Positions 6,912 to 13,074 are shown, counted from the first letter of the stretch. The stretch: DNA of 15,660 nt from CAYHBS01 sp964360995 (GCA_964360995.1 CAYHYZ010000016.1:1-15660), one strand, 5' to 3'. Notes: a model not told the origin generated them from the sequence alone. Translations and numbers: made by a program.

Positions 6912-7310
6912 ATGCACGCGGCAATCAAACGATTTACAGAATGGTTTAAACTAAAAGAGTTATTGCACAATAAAAAGCATAGAGCACCCTTAGTATCTGA
7001 AGGTGATATTTGGTGGGCAAGCATCGGAGAAAATATTGGTTCAGAAATAAACGGAAAAAGCGAACATTTTACACGGCCAGCAATCATTCTTAAAAAATTG
7101 TCGCACAATTTCTATTTGATCGCTCCAATCACTACACAGAAGCGGTCTGGCTCATGGTACGTTCATGTCAAGCACGCCGATACTGATGAATATATTTGCT
7201 TGCACCAAGTACGATCAATCGATTATCGGAGAGTCTATTCCAAGCTTGGGCAAATAGATGATGCAGATTTTCAAAAAGTGAAAGAGGGGTTTTTGAAGCT
7301 CTATAAATAA
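6912..7310 (+). CDS. PemK/MazF-family toxin-like protein, solitary
   Basis: A 132-aa protein with the PemK/MazF pattern: GDIWWASIGENIGSE near the start of the fold (residues 31-45), then RPAIILKKLSHNFYLIAPIT (56-75) and a C-terminal VRSIDYRRVYSKLGQID. MazF/PemK proteins are sequence-specific endoribonucleases that cut mRNA, normally held in check by an antitoxin from an adjacent gene. Here no antitoxin gene is visible: upstream is murF, 48 bases away, and downstream is noncoding. An N-terminal basic helix (about residues 1-27) precedes the domain. No ribosome site is clear at the ATG, but a palindrome lies directly before it. It could be an orphan toxin, one controlled in trans, or a domesticated regulator. 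Confidence 0.75.
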   Translation: MHAAIKRFTEWFKLKELLHNKKHRAPLVSEGDIWWASIGENIGSEINGKSEHFTRPAIILKKLSHNFYLIAPITTQKRSGSWYVHVKHADTDEYICLHQVRSIDYRRVYSKLGQIDDADFQKVKEGFLKLYK

Positions 7311-7317
7311 AAAAGTT

Positions 7318-7355
7318 CCGCCACCCGTAAGGGCGGCGGTCGCGGGAAAATCCCG
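7318..7355 (+). terminator. Hairpin pair downstream of the PemK-like gene
   Basis: Arms 7318-7326 and 7331-7339 pair with one internal mismatch around a GTAA loop. A second small hairpin (CGGGA 7343-7347 with TCCCG 7351-7355) follows at once. There is no good T-run on the plus strand, so termination is likely but not certain; on the minus strand an A/T-rich run (GGAACTTTTTT) follows, so it could equally end transcription coming from the right. Confidence 0.5.
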
Positions 7356-7878
7356 AATGTACTGTTAGATTAAGGTATCCGAAACTACTTGTCAAGTAGC
7401 AAGTTTTTAGCGTGTGCCTGATTTACACATACTAAAAACTGCCCTCCAAATGAAGGGCAGCCCTAGGATGTAATGCCCTTTCAGTCAGAGACTAAAAGAT
7501 ACCCACAGAATACTAAATATAGGCCATCCGGAATTTCCGGATAGTTCGAGAAAGGAGTAGGCGATATAGACTGTAATACAGTTATTGCTTTTTTTGCAAC
7601 AACTGCAGAGGGCGTAATATATATTTGCAGGAGAGTCCTATAACCCAGCAACGCGTAAAGATTCTTTTCAGGCTCAAGTTGAAGGAAAAGGAATGTGCAA
7701 AAAATGCACATATCTCCAAAGAATGCACTTAACCAACTAGTTCCACTTTGGAACTAGTTGAACTTCGTAGTGATCACAAATATTGAGAGTGAGCCACAAT
7801 AATTCACTTTTCGTCAAAAGTGAATTTTCCAGCCCCGGACTCAGTTGTTTCTCTTGCTAGTGAAACATACTTCCGTCT
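7356..7878. other. Noncoding stretch dense in perfect inverted repeats
   Basis: No credible gene lies here. It holds a series of hairpins: 7385-7399 (7-bp arms); 7402-7440 (9-bp arms plus 4 more pairs past an internal loop); 7439-7460 (7 bp); 7526-7542 (8 bp, ATCCGGAA/TTCCGGAT); 7570-7582 (6 bp); 7694-7710 (6 bp, TGTGCA/TGCACA); 7734-7760 (11 bp, CAACTAGTTCC/GGAACTAGTTG); 7801-7826 (11 bp, AATTCACTTTT/AAAAGTGAATT). On the minus strand the 7439-7460 hairpin is followed by TTTTTAG, so it can be a terminator. Arm 7453-7459 can instead pair with 7474-7480, giving two exclusive folds. The stretch may be one or more structured RNAs, or a pile-up of mobile-element scars. I recognise no named RNA family. 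Confidence 0.6.
7439..7460 (-). terminator. Terminator-like hairpin on the minus strand
   Basis: CTGCCCT (7439-7445) pairs perfectly with AGGGCAG (7454-7460) around an 8-base loop. Reading the minus strand, the stem is followed directly by TTTTTAG. It would stop any transcript from the right that passes the tRNA terminator, or one that starts within the hairpin-rich stretch. Confidence 0.5.
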
Positions 7879-7932
7879 TCACAAAGTACATAAAAAGCGT
7901 GAAGCAGTTCACGCTTTTTATGTACTTTGTGA
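7879..7932 (-). terminator. Perfect 25-bp-arm palindrome at the 3' end of tRNA-Glu
   Basis: Bases 7879-7903 and 7908-7932 are perfect reverse complements around a 4-base centre (GCAG). The core is a textbook terminator in both directions: A5-GCGTGAA, loop, TTCACGC-T5. The outer 11-13 bp lengthen the stem and reach into the tRNA, since bases 7930-7932 are its last acceptor bases and discriminator. It should end tRNA transcription; the outer pairing would compete with the acceptor stem until the 3' end is trimmed. Confidence 0.8.
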
Positions 7933-8001
7933 CCCCACGGGGAATCGAACCCCGATTTAAAGCTTGAGAAGCTTCCGTCCTAACCGTTAGACGATAGGGC
8001 C
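7930..8001 (-). tRNA. tRNA-Glu (anticodon CTC)
   Basis: The minus strand folds as a full cloverleaf. The 7-bp acceptor stem joins GGCCCTA (8001-7995) to TGGGGTC (7937-7931) with G:U pairs, and the discriminator A is at 7930. The D arm contains GTCTAACGGTTAGGAC. The anticodon loop is TTCTCAA, giving anticodon CTC, which reads GAG. The T arm is CGGGG-TTCGATT-CCCCG. CCA is not encoded (the next bases are CAAA), so it must be added after transcription. The discriminator and the last acceptor bases are also part of a long palindrome that serves as terminator. No strong promoter is seen upstream; a weak TTGCTA at 8042-8037 is the best -35 candidate. Confidence 0.95.
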
Positions 8002-8153
8002 AATGCAATAACTTATGGCTGACAGCTTTTAGCTGATAGCAAGTATATCGGATTTATATGTCAATTTCAAGTGAAATATTCTGTTTGTTTAAACGGCCAA
8101 TTCAAGCTAAACTCAAATTTATGTAGTAAGGTGGATGAACTTCTGAAATAGTT

Positions 8154-9188
8154 ATGCAAACCAAATCAAACTCAAGTCTCAATAAAGCAGCAAAAGTAAA
8201 GAATGATGAGTTCTACACTCAACTCGCTGACATTGAAAAGGAACTAAAACACTATAAAGATCAGTTTCGCGGGAAGGTTGTGTATTGCAACTGCGACGAC
8301 CCTTTCGAGAGCAATTTCTTTAAGTATTTTGCTGCTAATTTTAAAGCACTAGGATTGAAAAAACTCATCACTACGAGTTATATAAAATCGCCTATTGCCG
8401 GTGGGCAACTGCCGTTGTTTGAAGTAGAAGGATTAAAGCCGTCTGGCAAAGAGCCATTTAAAATTGAAATTAACGAAGTGCCGGATACCGATGGAGATGG
8501 CGCGATAAATCTTGATGACGTAAAGTTTTTACTAAAGCACAATAAAAACATCGCCGCCCCTTTGCGTGGAGTTGGTGATTTTCGAAGCGACGAATGTATA
8601 GAATTTCTTAAAGAAGTAGATATAGTTTGCACCAATCCTCCATTCTCTCTCTTTCGCGAATATGTTGCGCAGCTTATGGAGTATGGGAAGAAATTTTTGA
8701 TAATCGGCAATGACAATGCTATTGCGTATAAAGAATTCTTCAAGTTTATCAAAATGAATAAGGTCTGGACTGGTTATGGCAAAGTAAAGGAGTTTAGACA
8801 GCCGGATGGTACAATGAAGAAGTTTGGTAACGTTGGTTGGTATACGAATCTCGATACGACGAAAAGACATGAAAAGCTAACTCTTTATAAAAGATATGAC
8901 CCAAGTGACTATCCAAAATACGTAAATTACGACGCAATTGAAGTTTCCAAAGTCACGGAGATACCAATGGATTATAACAGCGAAATGGGCGTGCCCATCA
9001 CTTTTCTCAACAAATACAACCCAGACCAATTTGAGATTATCGGTTCGAGCCTACTTCTTGGAAAGCCAATGAAAGATATCGTTCCAAAAGGTTCATTCGT
9101 TCAAGGCGGTCCCAGATTTTATTTAGCAAATGGTGACGGAACATACAGACGGCTTTTTGACCGTCTCGTCATAAGCAGGAAGATATAA
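8154..9188 (+). CDS. EcoRI-family adenine-specific DNA methyltransferase
   Basis: A 344-aa N6-adenine methyltransferase of the EcoRI methylase type. Visible marks are the early KNDEFYTQLADIEKEL block, VVYCNCDDPFESNFFKYFA (about residues 42-60, the SAM-binding region of this family), and the catalytic motif N161-P-P-F164 in VCTNPPFSLFREY. GVPITFLNKYNPDQFEIIG near the C-terminus is also typical. The enzyme transfers methyl groups to adenine in a short recognition sequence and would protect host DNA from a partner nuclease. It is followed after 5 bases by the DUF262-HNH gene, so the two form one operon. Its DNA is visibly more AT-rich than the division cluster, suggesting transfer. No Shine-Dalgarno sequence is seen at the ATG. 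Confidence 0.9.
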   Translation: MQTKSNSSLNKAAKVKNDEFYTQLADIEKELKHYKDQFRGKVVYCNCDDPFESNFFKYFAANFKALGLKKLITTSYIKSPIAGGQLPLFEVEGLKPSGKEPFKIEINEVPDTDGDGAINLDDVKFLLKHNKNIAAPLRGVGDFRSDECIEFLKEVDIVCTNPPFSLFREYVAQLMEYGKKFLIIGNDNAIAYKEFFKFIKMNKVWTGYGKVKEFRQPDGTMKKFGNVGWYTNLDTTKRHEKLTLYKRYDPSDYPKYVNYDAIEVSKVTEIPMDYNSEMGVPITFLNKYNPDQFEIIGSSLLLGKPMKDIVPKGSFVQGGPRFYLANGDGTYRRLFDRLVISRKI

Positions 9189-9193
9189 TAACT

Positions 9194-10285
9194 ATGAAAA
9201 TTGAACTACACAAAATTTCGATTCGTAAAGTAGCCAACGCCTACAAAGATAATCACGAAGAAGGCGTAGTGGCGTATGGTGGCAAACTCGATATTCGCCC
9301 CAAATATCAACGCGAATTCGTTTATAAAGATAAACAGCGTGATGCAGTTATTAGAACCGTCAAACAAAATTTCCCGCTCAATGTAATGTACTGGATGGTA
9401 CGCGAAGATGGCGGTTACGAAGTACTCGATGGCCAGCAACGCACTATTAGTATTGGTCAGTACGTCAATGGAGATTTTTCACTCAATGATCGCTATTTTC
9501 ATAATCTTACCAAGGAAGAGCAGGATCAGATACTTGATTATGAGCTGATGATTTACTTCTGCGAAGGAACACATAAGGAGCGACTAGACTGGTTTAGAAT
9601 TATTAACATTGCAGGAGAAAAATTGACCGAACAAGAGCTTCGCAATGCGGTGTATACTGGTCCTTGGCTTTCAGACGCAAAACTGAAATTCAGCAAATCA
9701 AATTGCGTAGCGTATCTCTTGGCAAACGATGGCGGTCAATTAGTGAGCGGTTCACCAATAAGACAAGAGTATTTAGAAACCTCACTTTCCTGGATCAATC
9801 ATGAGAAGATTGAAGATTACATGGCCAAGCATCAACACGGTAAAAATGCTAATGAATTATGGGATTATTTTCAGAATGTAATCGCATGGGTGCGAAAGAT
9901 TTTTATAAATTATCGTCGGGAAATGAGTGGTGTCGAATGGGGTAAACTTTATAATGAATTTAAAAATAAAAAAATCAACGCCAATAAGTTAGAAGTCGCA
10001 ATCAAAGAGTTGATGCAAGACGAAGATGTCACTAAAAAATCCGGTATTTATCCTTATATTTTAACAAGACAAGAAAAATATCTTTCAATTCGTGCTTTTA
10101 CAGATAAACAAAAAAGAGAATCTTATGAAAAACAAAAAGGTATTTGTGTAAAATGCAAGAAACAATTTGAGATAGGAGAAATGGAAGCGGACCACATCAA
10201 ACCTTGGCATGAAGGGGGCAAAACAGATTCCAAAAATTGCCAAATGTTATGCAAACAAGATAATCGTACCAAATCCGGAAAATAA
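9194..10285 (+). CDS. DUF262 and HNH endonuclease fusion protein
   Basis: A 363-aa protein in two parts. The N-terminal DUF262 (ParB/GmrS-like) domain shows IRPKYQREFVYKDKQRDAVI and the signature D79-G-Q-Q-R83 in YEVLDGQQRTISIGQY. The C-terminal HNH nuclease (about residues 318-363) shows C318-x2-C321, then E-A-D-H334-I-K-P-W-H-E-G-G, N348, L-C353 and N357. DUF262 proteins occur in GmrSD-like type IV restriction enzymes and beside methyltransferases, where the DGQQR domain is thought to bind or hydrolyse nucleotides. With the methyltransferase 5 bases upstream, a modification-dependent or modification-protected restriction system is the natural reading. It is shorter than GmrSD and has no helical GmrD insert. 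The nuclease motif looks complete. Confidence 0.88.
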   Translation: MKIELHKISIRKVANAYKDNHEEGVVAYGGKLDIRPKYQREFVYKDKQRDAVIRTVKQNFPLNVMYWMVREDGGYEVLDGQQRTISIGQYVNGDFSLNDRYFHNLTKEEQDQILDYELMIYFCEGTHKERLDWFRIINIAGEKLTEQELRNAVYTGPWLSDAKLKFSKSNCVAYLLANDGGQLVSGSPIRQEYLETSLSWINHEKIEDYMAKHQHGKNANELWDYFQNVIAWVRKIFINYRREMSGVEWGKLYNEFKNKKINANKLEVAIKELMQDEDVTKKSGIYPYILTRQEKYLSIRAFTDKQKRESYEKQKGICVKCKKQFEIGEMEADHIKPWHEGGKTDSKNCQMLCKQDNRTKSGK

Positions 10286-10289
10286 AAAT

Positions 10290-10445
10290 ATGGGAATGAA
10301 AGAGAGATATTGGGAAGCTACAACCAGGGCTGCAAACGAAATCATTAAGCCCTGGTATACAAAACCCGAATTTTGGATTGGCATTATTGCTAATATGATC
10401 GCCCTTGCCGCGCTTACCGTTGCGATAATTGCCTTACAGAAATAA
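10290..10445 (+). CDS. Small single-span membrane protein in the methyltransferase/HNH operon (51 aa)
   Basis: The ATG lies 4 bases after the HNH stop, so the gene almost certainly shares the operon. The protein has a charged amphipathic N-terminus (MGMKERYWEATTRAANEI), a Trp-containing turn (PWYTKPEFW), and one transmembrane helix (IGIIANMIALAALTVAIIAL) ending in QK. No family is recognised. A longer frame begins inside the HNH gene at 10209 and is not used, because the start next to the stop fits operon spacing. A second in-frame ATG at 10296 is equally possible. A membrane partner for a restriction pair would be unusual; it may instead be an independent small gene. Confidence 0.6.
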   Translation: MGMKERYWEATTRAANEIIKPWYTKPEFWIGIIANMIALAALTVAIIALQK

Positions 10446-10479
10446 ACCCCCTGAAATGCTGGTGGGATAAGTGTGACGG

Positions 10480-10647
10480 CTACTTCTTGTGTTTGGTTTT
10501 ATCCATCAACTTGAAGGTCTCCGCCTTACCTCCAAATGGAGGGACGCGGTCACCCTTACTCAAGGTAATCTCGGTCTTCGTTTTAGAAGGTCGGTATTGT
10601 CCTGAAATAGGAGCGATGCCACCAGTACGGACAATTTTATTTGCCAT
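10480..10647 (-). CDS. YjzC-like small protein (55 aa)
   Basis: A short gene on the minus strand, starting with ATG at 10647 and ending with TAG at 10482-10480. The protein reads ANKIVRTGGIAPISGQY, then R.SKTKTEITLSKGDRVPPFGG, and ends in a basic tail (KLMDKTKHKK). The pattern G-x-AP-x-SG-x-Y, followed by E-I-T-L-x-K-G-D-x-x-PP, is that of the YjzC family of small bacterial proteins, whose function is unknown to me. Support for it being real: clean family-like motif, codon-like third positions, and its place inside the inverted-repeat cassette. The ribosome site is weak (GGAACC). Its leader contains a large stem-loop that might control expression. Confidence 0.7.
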   Translation of the reverse strand: MANKIVRTGGIAPISGQYRPSKTKTEITLSKGDRVPPFGGKAETFKLMDKTKHKK

Positions 10648-10678
10648 ATATTGGTTCCGTTAATCTAATAATTTGGGG

Positions 10679-10744
10679 CTTATCGAACCTCTCACCCCCG
10701 CGCTTAAACTCCTAAGAAGTTCAAGCGAGGGGGAGGAGGATAAG
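10679..10744. other. Large imperfect stem-loop upstream of the YjzC-like gene
   Basis: Pairing runs CTTAT/ATAAG (10679-10683 with 10740-10744), CCTC-C/GGAGG (10688-10693 with one bulge, against 10735-10739), CCCCC/GGGGG (10695-10699 with 10729-10733), CGCTT/AAGCG (10701-10705 with 10723-10727) and AACT/AGTT (10707-10710 with 10718-10721). No T-run follows on either strand, so it is not a standard terminator. On the minus strand it would lie in the leader of the small gene, 32 bases before the start codon. Confidence 0.55.
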
Positions 10745-10876
10745 TTGATTCCCTAGAAAATAGAATTCGGTGTTCAAACTATCCCACCAGCATTTCAGAG
10801 AACTTATATTCGGCATTATATAAAGGCAAGCTTAAGAAAATCAATAGATCAAAGAAAGGGAGAACCTAGAGTCAAA

Positions 10877-10930
10877 AATATTGTGCGACATGGGTATATG
10901 CGCCCCGATTTTAGGTTTATGAGTGAGTAG
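10877..10930 (+). pseudogene. Remnant of a paralogue of the 93-aa gene at 11941
   Basis: Bases 10877-10918 match 11953-11994 at 37 of 42 positions, in the same reading phase. The remnant encodes NIVRHGYMRPDFRF, against NIVRHGYMRPNLRF in the intact gene, then MSE and a stop (TAG, 10928-10930). No ATG precedes it in frame. Several differences are synonymous (GGA/GGG, CGC/AGG), which shows that it once evolved as coding sequence. It is the broken 5' part of a duplicated gene. Confidence 0.65.
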
Positions 10931-10958
10931 AATTTAAATTGTGTCAAAATTTCAGAGC

Positions 10959-10964
10959 TATGAT
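10959..10964 (+). promoter_or_regulatory. Extended -10 element of the SAM methyltransferase
   Basis: TATGAT lies 11 bases before the ATG at 10976, so the leader would be only about 5 bases. A clean -35 is missing (TTGTGT at 10939-10944 leaves a spacer of only 14). The start context CTCATATG is shared with the gene at 12397. Confidence 0.45.
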
Positions 10965-10975
10965 ATGCTTCTCAT

Positions 10976-11842
10976 ATGTCATTCGTAACCAAAACAAAGA
11001 ACAGTGAAAATGCAGTCATCATTGAAGCATGGGACGGCGTATTGTTTGAGAAGTTTAGTCGGTTTAAATACATTTTCTTAGATGGACTTGCGGTGCATGG
11101 CACAGTGGCACTGAGTCGCATTAAGCCTGCAAAGGGCCAGAGGGTAATTGATATTGGTTGCGGTTTTGGCGACGGAACCGCCGAAATAGCCAAATTTACC
11201 GGACACGCATACGGTGTAGATTGCTCACCTAATTTTATTAAGTACGCAAATGAACAGTATGCCGACAAGGAAGGGAACATAACGTTTGATGTTAAAGATG
11301 TGCAGGTAGATGATCTCGCTGGGCCATTCGATCTAGCGTTCTCGCGATTCGGTACTATGTTCTTTTCAGATGCAACTGCTGCACTGAGAAATATATGCAA
11401 TTCATTGAAACCAGGAGGAAGAATGACCATGGTGGTGTGGCGGAAAAAGAAAGATAATGGGTGGCTCCACGAAGCAGAAAAAATCGTCCGCAATTTTCTT
11501 GAGGAACCCGCGTCAGATGCACCGACGTGTGGTCCGGGCCCCTTTTCTATGGCAGATGCCGATGACACCAGCAGATGGATGCAAAACGCGGGATTCGAAC
11601 GGGTCTCTCTCGAGCGACATGATATCGATATGAGGATAGGAAAAGATTCAGAGGAGGCCATGGAATTTGCGCTCGCGATAGGTCCCGCAGGTGAGGTCAT
11701 CAGGCTCTCGGGCGAGAAAGCAAAAGCTAAATTATATGCCATTAAAGCAGACGTTGCAAAAGCGATTGAGCCGTATAAAAAAGACAATGGCGTCTGGATG
11801 CCATCGAGTACGTGGTTTGTGACAGGCTATCGCCCGGAGTAA
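10976..11842 (+). CDS. Class I SAM-dependent methyltransferase (UbiE/small-molecule type)
   Basis: A 288-aa Rossmann-fold methyltransferase. Motif I is VIDIGCGFGDGTAE (residues 57-70), an acidic GVD follows in the second strand (AYGVDCSPNFIKYA), and the post-II region reads FDLAFSRFGTMFFSDATAAL, then LKPGGRMTMVVWR. This FSRFG.MFF plus PGGR...WR pattern belongs to a widespread group of small-molecule methyltransferases, and GPGPFSMAD further on is also typical of it. The substrate cannot be told. The gene stands between a decayed copy and an intact copy of the same orphan gene, so it may have come in during, or been captured by, that duplication. A very short leader is likely. The 271-residue frame on the opposite strand is a shadow. 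Confidence 0.85.
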   Translation: MSFVTKTKNSENAVIIEAWDGVLFEKFSRFKYIFLDGLAVHGTVALSRIKPAKGQRVIDIGCGFGDGTAEIAKFTGHAYGVDCSPNFIKYANEQYADKEGNITFDVKDVQVDDLAGPFDLAFSRFGTMFFSDATAALRNICNSLKPGGRMTMVVWRKKKDNGWLHEAEKIVRNFLEEPASDAPTCGPGPFSMADADDTSRWMQNAGFERVSLERHDIDMRIGKDSEEAMEFALAIGPAGEVIRLSGEKAKAKLYAIKADVAKAIEPYKKDNGVWMPSSTWFVTGYRPE

Positions 11843-11940
11843 TACATAACACCTCGGCTCATTTCAGATAGGTGGAAAAGGGGACGGCCACGACTTAGAT
11901 AAATCATCCAAATTCACTTGTCTGCTAGAGATGGTCGTCT

Positions 11941-12222
11941 ATGAATGAATCCAATATTGTGCGACATGGATATATGCGCCCCAATTTACGCTTTTGTTCG
12001 TGGTATATTGAATGCATGAAATCGGTATGCGCAGAAATAGGATATGGAAATGACAGCCTACTCTCGACCGAAGTAGAGGATGGTGAATTCGAGTATCGCG
12101 TCCGCGGATTTATTAAGCCAGAAATCATCGAAGGTTACTACGTACGAATCTGGATAGGGAAGCGCGTGTTTGTTGTTTCAACAAATCGCGGCTTTGGAAT
12201 ACGTAAAAAAGGACAGAAATAA
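11941..12222 (+). CDS. Hypothetical protein, 93 aa
   Basis: Not recognised. It is a small soluble protein with an N-terminal NIVRHGYMRPNLRFCSWYIE block, an acidic middle (EVEDGEFEYRVRGF), and a beta-rich end (GYYVRIWIGKRVFVVSTN) closing in basic RKKGQK. It looks like a compact beta fold. A diverged fragment of the same gene lies about 1.08 kb upstream (10877-10930), which supports it being a real coding family present in more than one copy. A weak GAGATGG lies 6 bases before the ATG. Start at 11941 is the first ATG in frame. Confidence 0.65.
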   Translation: MNESNIVRHGYMRPNLRFCSWYIECMKSVCAEIGYGNDSLLSTEVEDGEFEYRVRGFIKPEIIEGYYVRIWIGKRVFVVSTNRGFGIRKKGQK

Positions 12223-12293
12223 ATTCAAAATACTTTTCGGCATCGGTGGCAAATCTACCAACCCTCCTGCCTCTGTCATGTAACCATATACAC

Positions 12294-12322
12294 TTAGGAA
12301 TCATTCGGGCGAATGGTAGAAT
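12294..12322 (+). promoter_or_regulatory. Distal operator-promoter of the DUF2238 gene
   Basis: TTAGGA (12294-12299) and TAGAAT (12317-12322) are 17 bases apart, and the spacer holds the palindrome CATTCG-GG-CGAATG (12302-12315). This fits a regulator that sits between -35 and -10. About 25 bases downstream lies a second conserved block (GTCGG...GCATGGTATAG, 12328-12345) also found near the HTH genes. Confidence 0.7.
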
Positions 12323-12360
12323 ATACGTCGGTGGTGCATGGTATAGTACGTAGTAGGGGA

Positions 12361-12389
12361 TAGGGAACCATTCGGGCGAATGGTAGAAT
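12361..12389 (+). promoter_or_regulatory. Proximal operator-promoter of the DUF2238 gene
   Basis: CCATTCGGGCGAATGG (12368-12383) is a perfect 7-2-7 palindrome directly followed by TAGAAT (12384-12389), with TAGGGA (12361-12366) as -35 at 17-bp spacing. The ATG at 12397 lies 7 bases past the -10, so the message would start at or next to the start codon (leaderless). Confidence 0.75.
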
Positions 12390-12396
12390 AACTCAT

Positions 12397-13074
12397 ATGA
12401 AACTTCATAAACAATTCTTACAGTTGGGTGCTACGAATATTTTACTCGTAGCGATTACGAGCTACGCCCTCTACAACCAGAGTTATGACATGGTGTTTGC
12501 TGGCGTACTTATGCTCCTCGTGTCGCTACTGCCCCTTTACTTCAAGGCCGCTCATAATGTATATATACCGGCCGTATTTATGTATGTGGCCGTTGTTTTT
12601 ATTTTTGCAGCAGTGTTCCTGGGGCAATTTGGTGGGCTATATGATCGTTGGCACTGGTTTGACGCGTTTCTCCATTTCATTTCTGCGCTCGCCTTTGGGC
12701 TCGCTGGGTTTCTTCTGCTCTTTGTCTACTACGTGCATAACAAGTTAAAACTTCCAAAAGGCGTCATGCTCTTCCTTGCCTTCTTTTTTTGCTTGGGAGT
12801 AGGTGCATTTTGGGAGATTATTGAATACGGCATTGATCATGCACTGGGAACGAACATGCAGGTAGGGAGTCTCGACGACACCATGATCGACCTACTCCTT
12901 AATGGACTCGGCGCGATCGTGTCGGTGACGCTTTGTTCTATTTACATGAGTAAGATGAGCGTACCGATTGTAGATAATGTTGTGGGCGCCATGACCGAAG
13001 AGATTATTGAAGGAAATAAGGAAGTGGCGAAAACAACCACAAATGATTCCACGGCTTCGTCTAATCCCAGCTGA
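12397..13074 (+). CDS. DUF2238 / YjdF-like integral membrane protein
   Basis: A 225-aa protein with about six transmembrane helices (roughly residues 10-27, 33-50, 55-76, 88-113, 121-143, 163-184). Conserved polar marks lie in the helices as in DUF2238/YjdF: WHWFDAFLHFISALAFG, GAFWEIIEYGIDHALGTNMQ and DDTMIDLLLNGLGAIV. The buried His, Asp and Glu residues could form a metal or substrate site, but the family's function is not established. The C-terminal 35 residues are a polar Thr/Ser/Asn tail. It is preceded by two copies of the palindromic operator, the same element that precedes the ArsR-like gene downstream, so it is probably a regulon target. It is likely leaderless. Confidence 0.82.
   Translation: MKLHKQFLQLGATNILLVAITSYALYNQSYDMVFAGVLMLLVSLLPLYFKAAHNVYIPAVFMYVAVVFIFAAVFLGQFGGLYDRWHWFDAFLHFISALAFGLAGFLLLFVYYVHNKLKLPKGVMLFLAFFFCLGVGAFWEIIEYGIDHALGTNMQVGSLDDTMIDLLLNGLGAIVSVTLCSIYMSKMSVPIVDNVVGAMTEEIIEGNKEVAKTTTNDSTASSNPS

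Larger units (their letters stand above)
10451..10798. mobile_element. Inverted-repeat-bounded cassette, 348 bp, mobile origin suspected
   Basis: The left end 10451-10469 (CTGAAATGCTGGTGGGATA) and right end 10780-10798 are perfect 19-bp inverted repeats. Between them lie one small gene on the minus strand (10480-10647) and a large stem-loop (10679-10744). No transposase and no clear target-site duplication are seen. It resembles a non-autonomous element with a passenger gene. A pair of arms that fold as an RNA or single-stranded DNA hairpin is the alternative. Confidence 0.5.

Noticed and set aside
7481..7711. A 76-residue minus-strand frame in the hairpin-rich stretch
   Set aside because: The GGAG before its ATG is only 2 bases away, the frame runs through several perfect palindromes, and no motif is seen.
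7731..7763. An integron attC-like site (ACTTAAC ... GTTGAAC around an 11-bp palindrome)
   Set aside because: It matches the degenerate R''/R' consensus, but it is too short for attC, lacks the paired asymmetrical L boxes, and there is no integrase or cassette array; chance fits this loose consensus.
7311..7929. tmRNA or RNase P RNA in the hairpin-rich region
   Set aside because: No T-arm or tRNA-like ends apart from tRNA-Glu, no tag-peptide frame, and none of the conserved RNase P core sequences were found on either strand.
10972..11787. A 271-residue open frame on the minus strand opposite the SAM methyltransferase
   Set aside because: The plus strand carries all methyltransferase motifs; the opposite frame has low-complexity Ser/Ala/Pro content and no ribosome site, so it is a shadow.
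10877..11994. Direct repeats as attachment sites of a site-specific integrated element
   Set aside because: The repeat is in coding phase in both copies and its differences are largely synonymous or conservative; no integrase is present, so a decayed gene copy explains it better.
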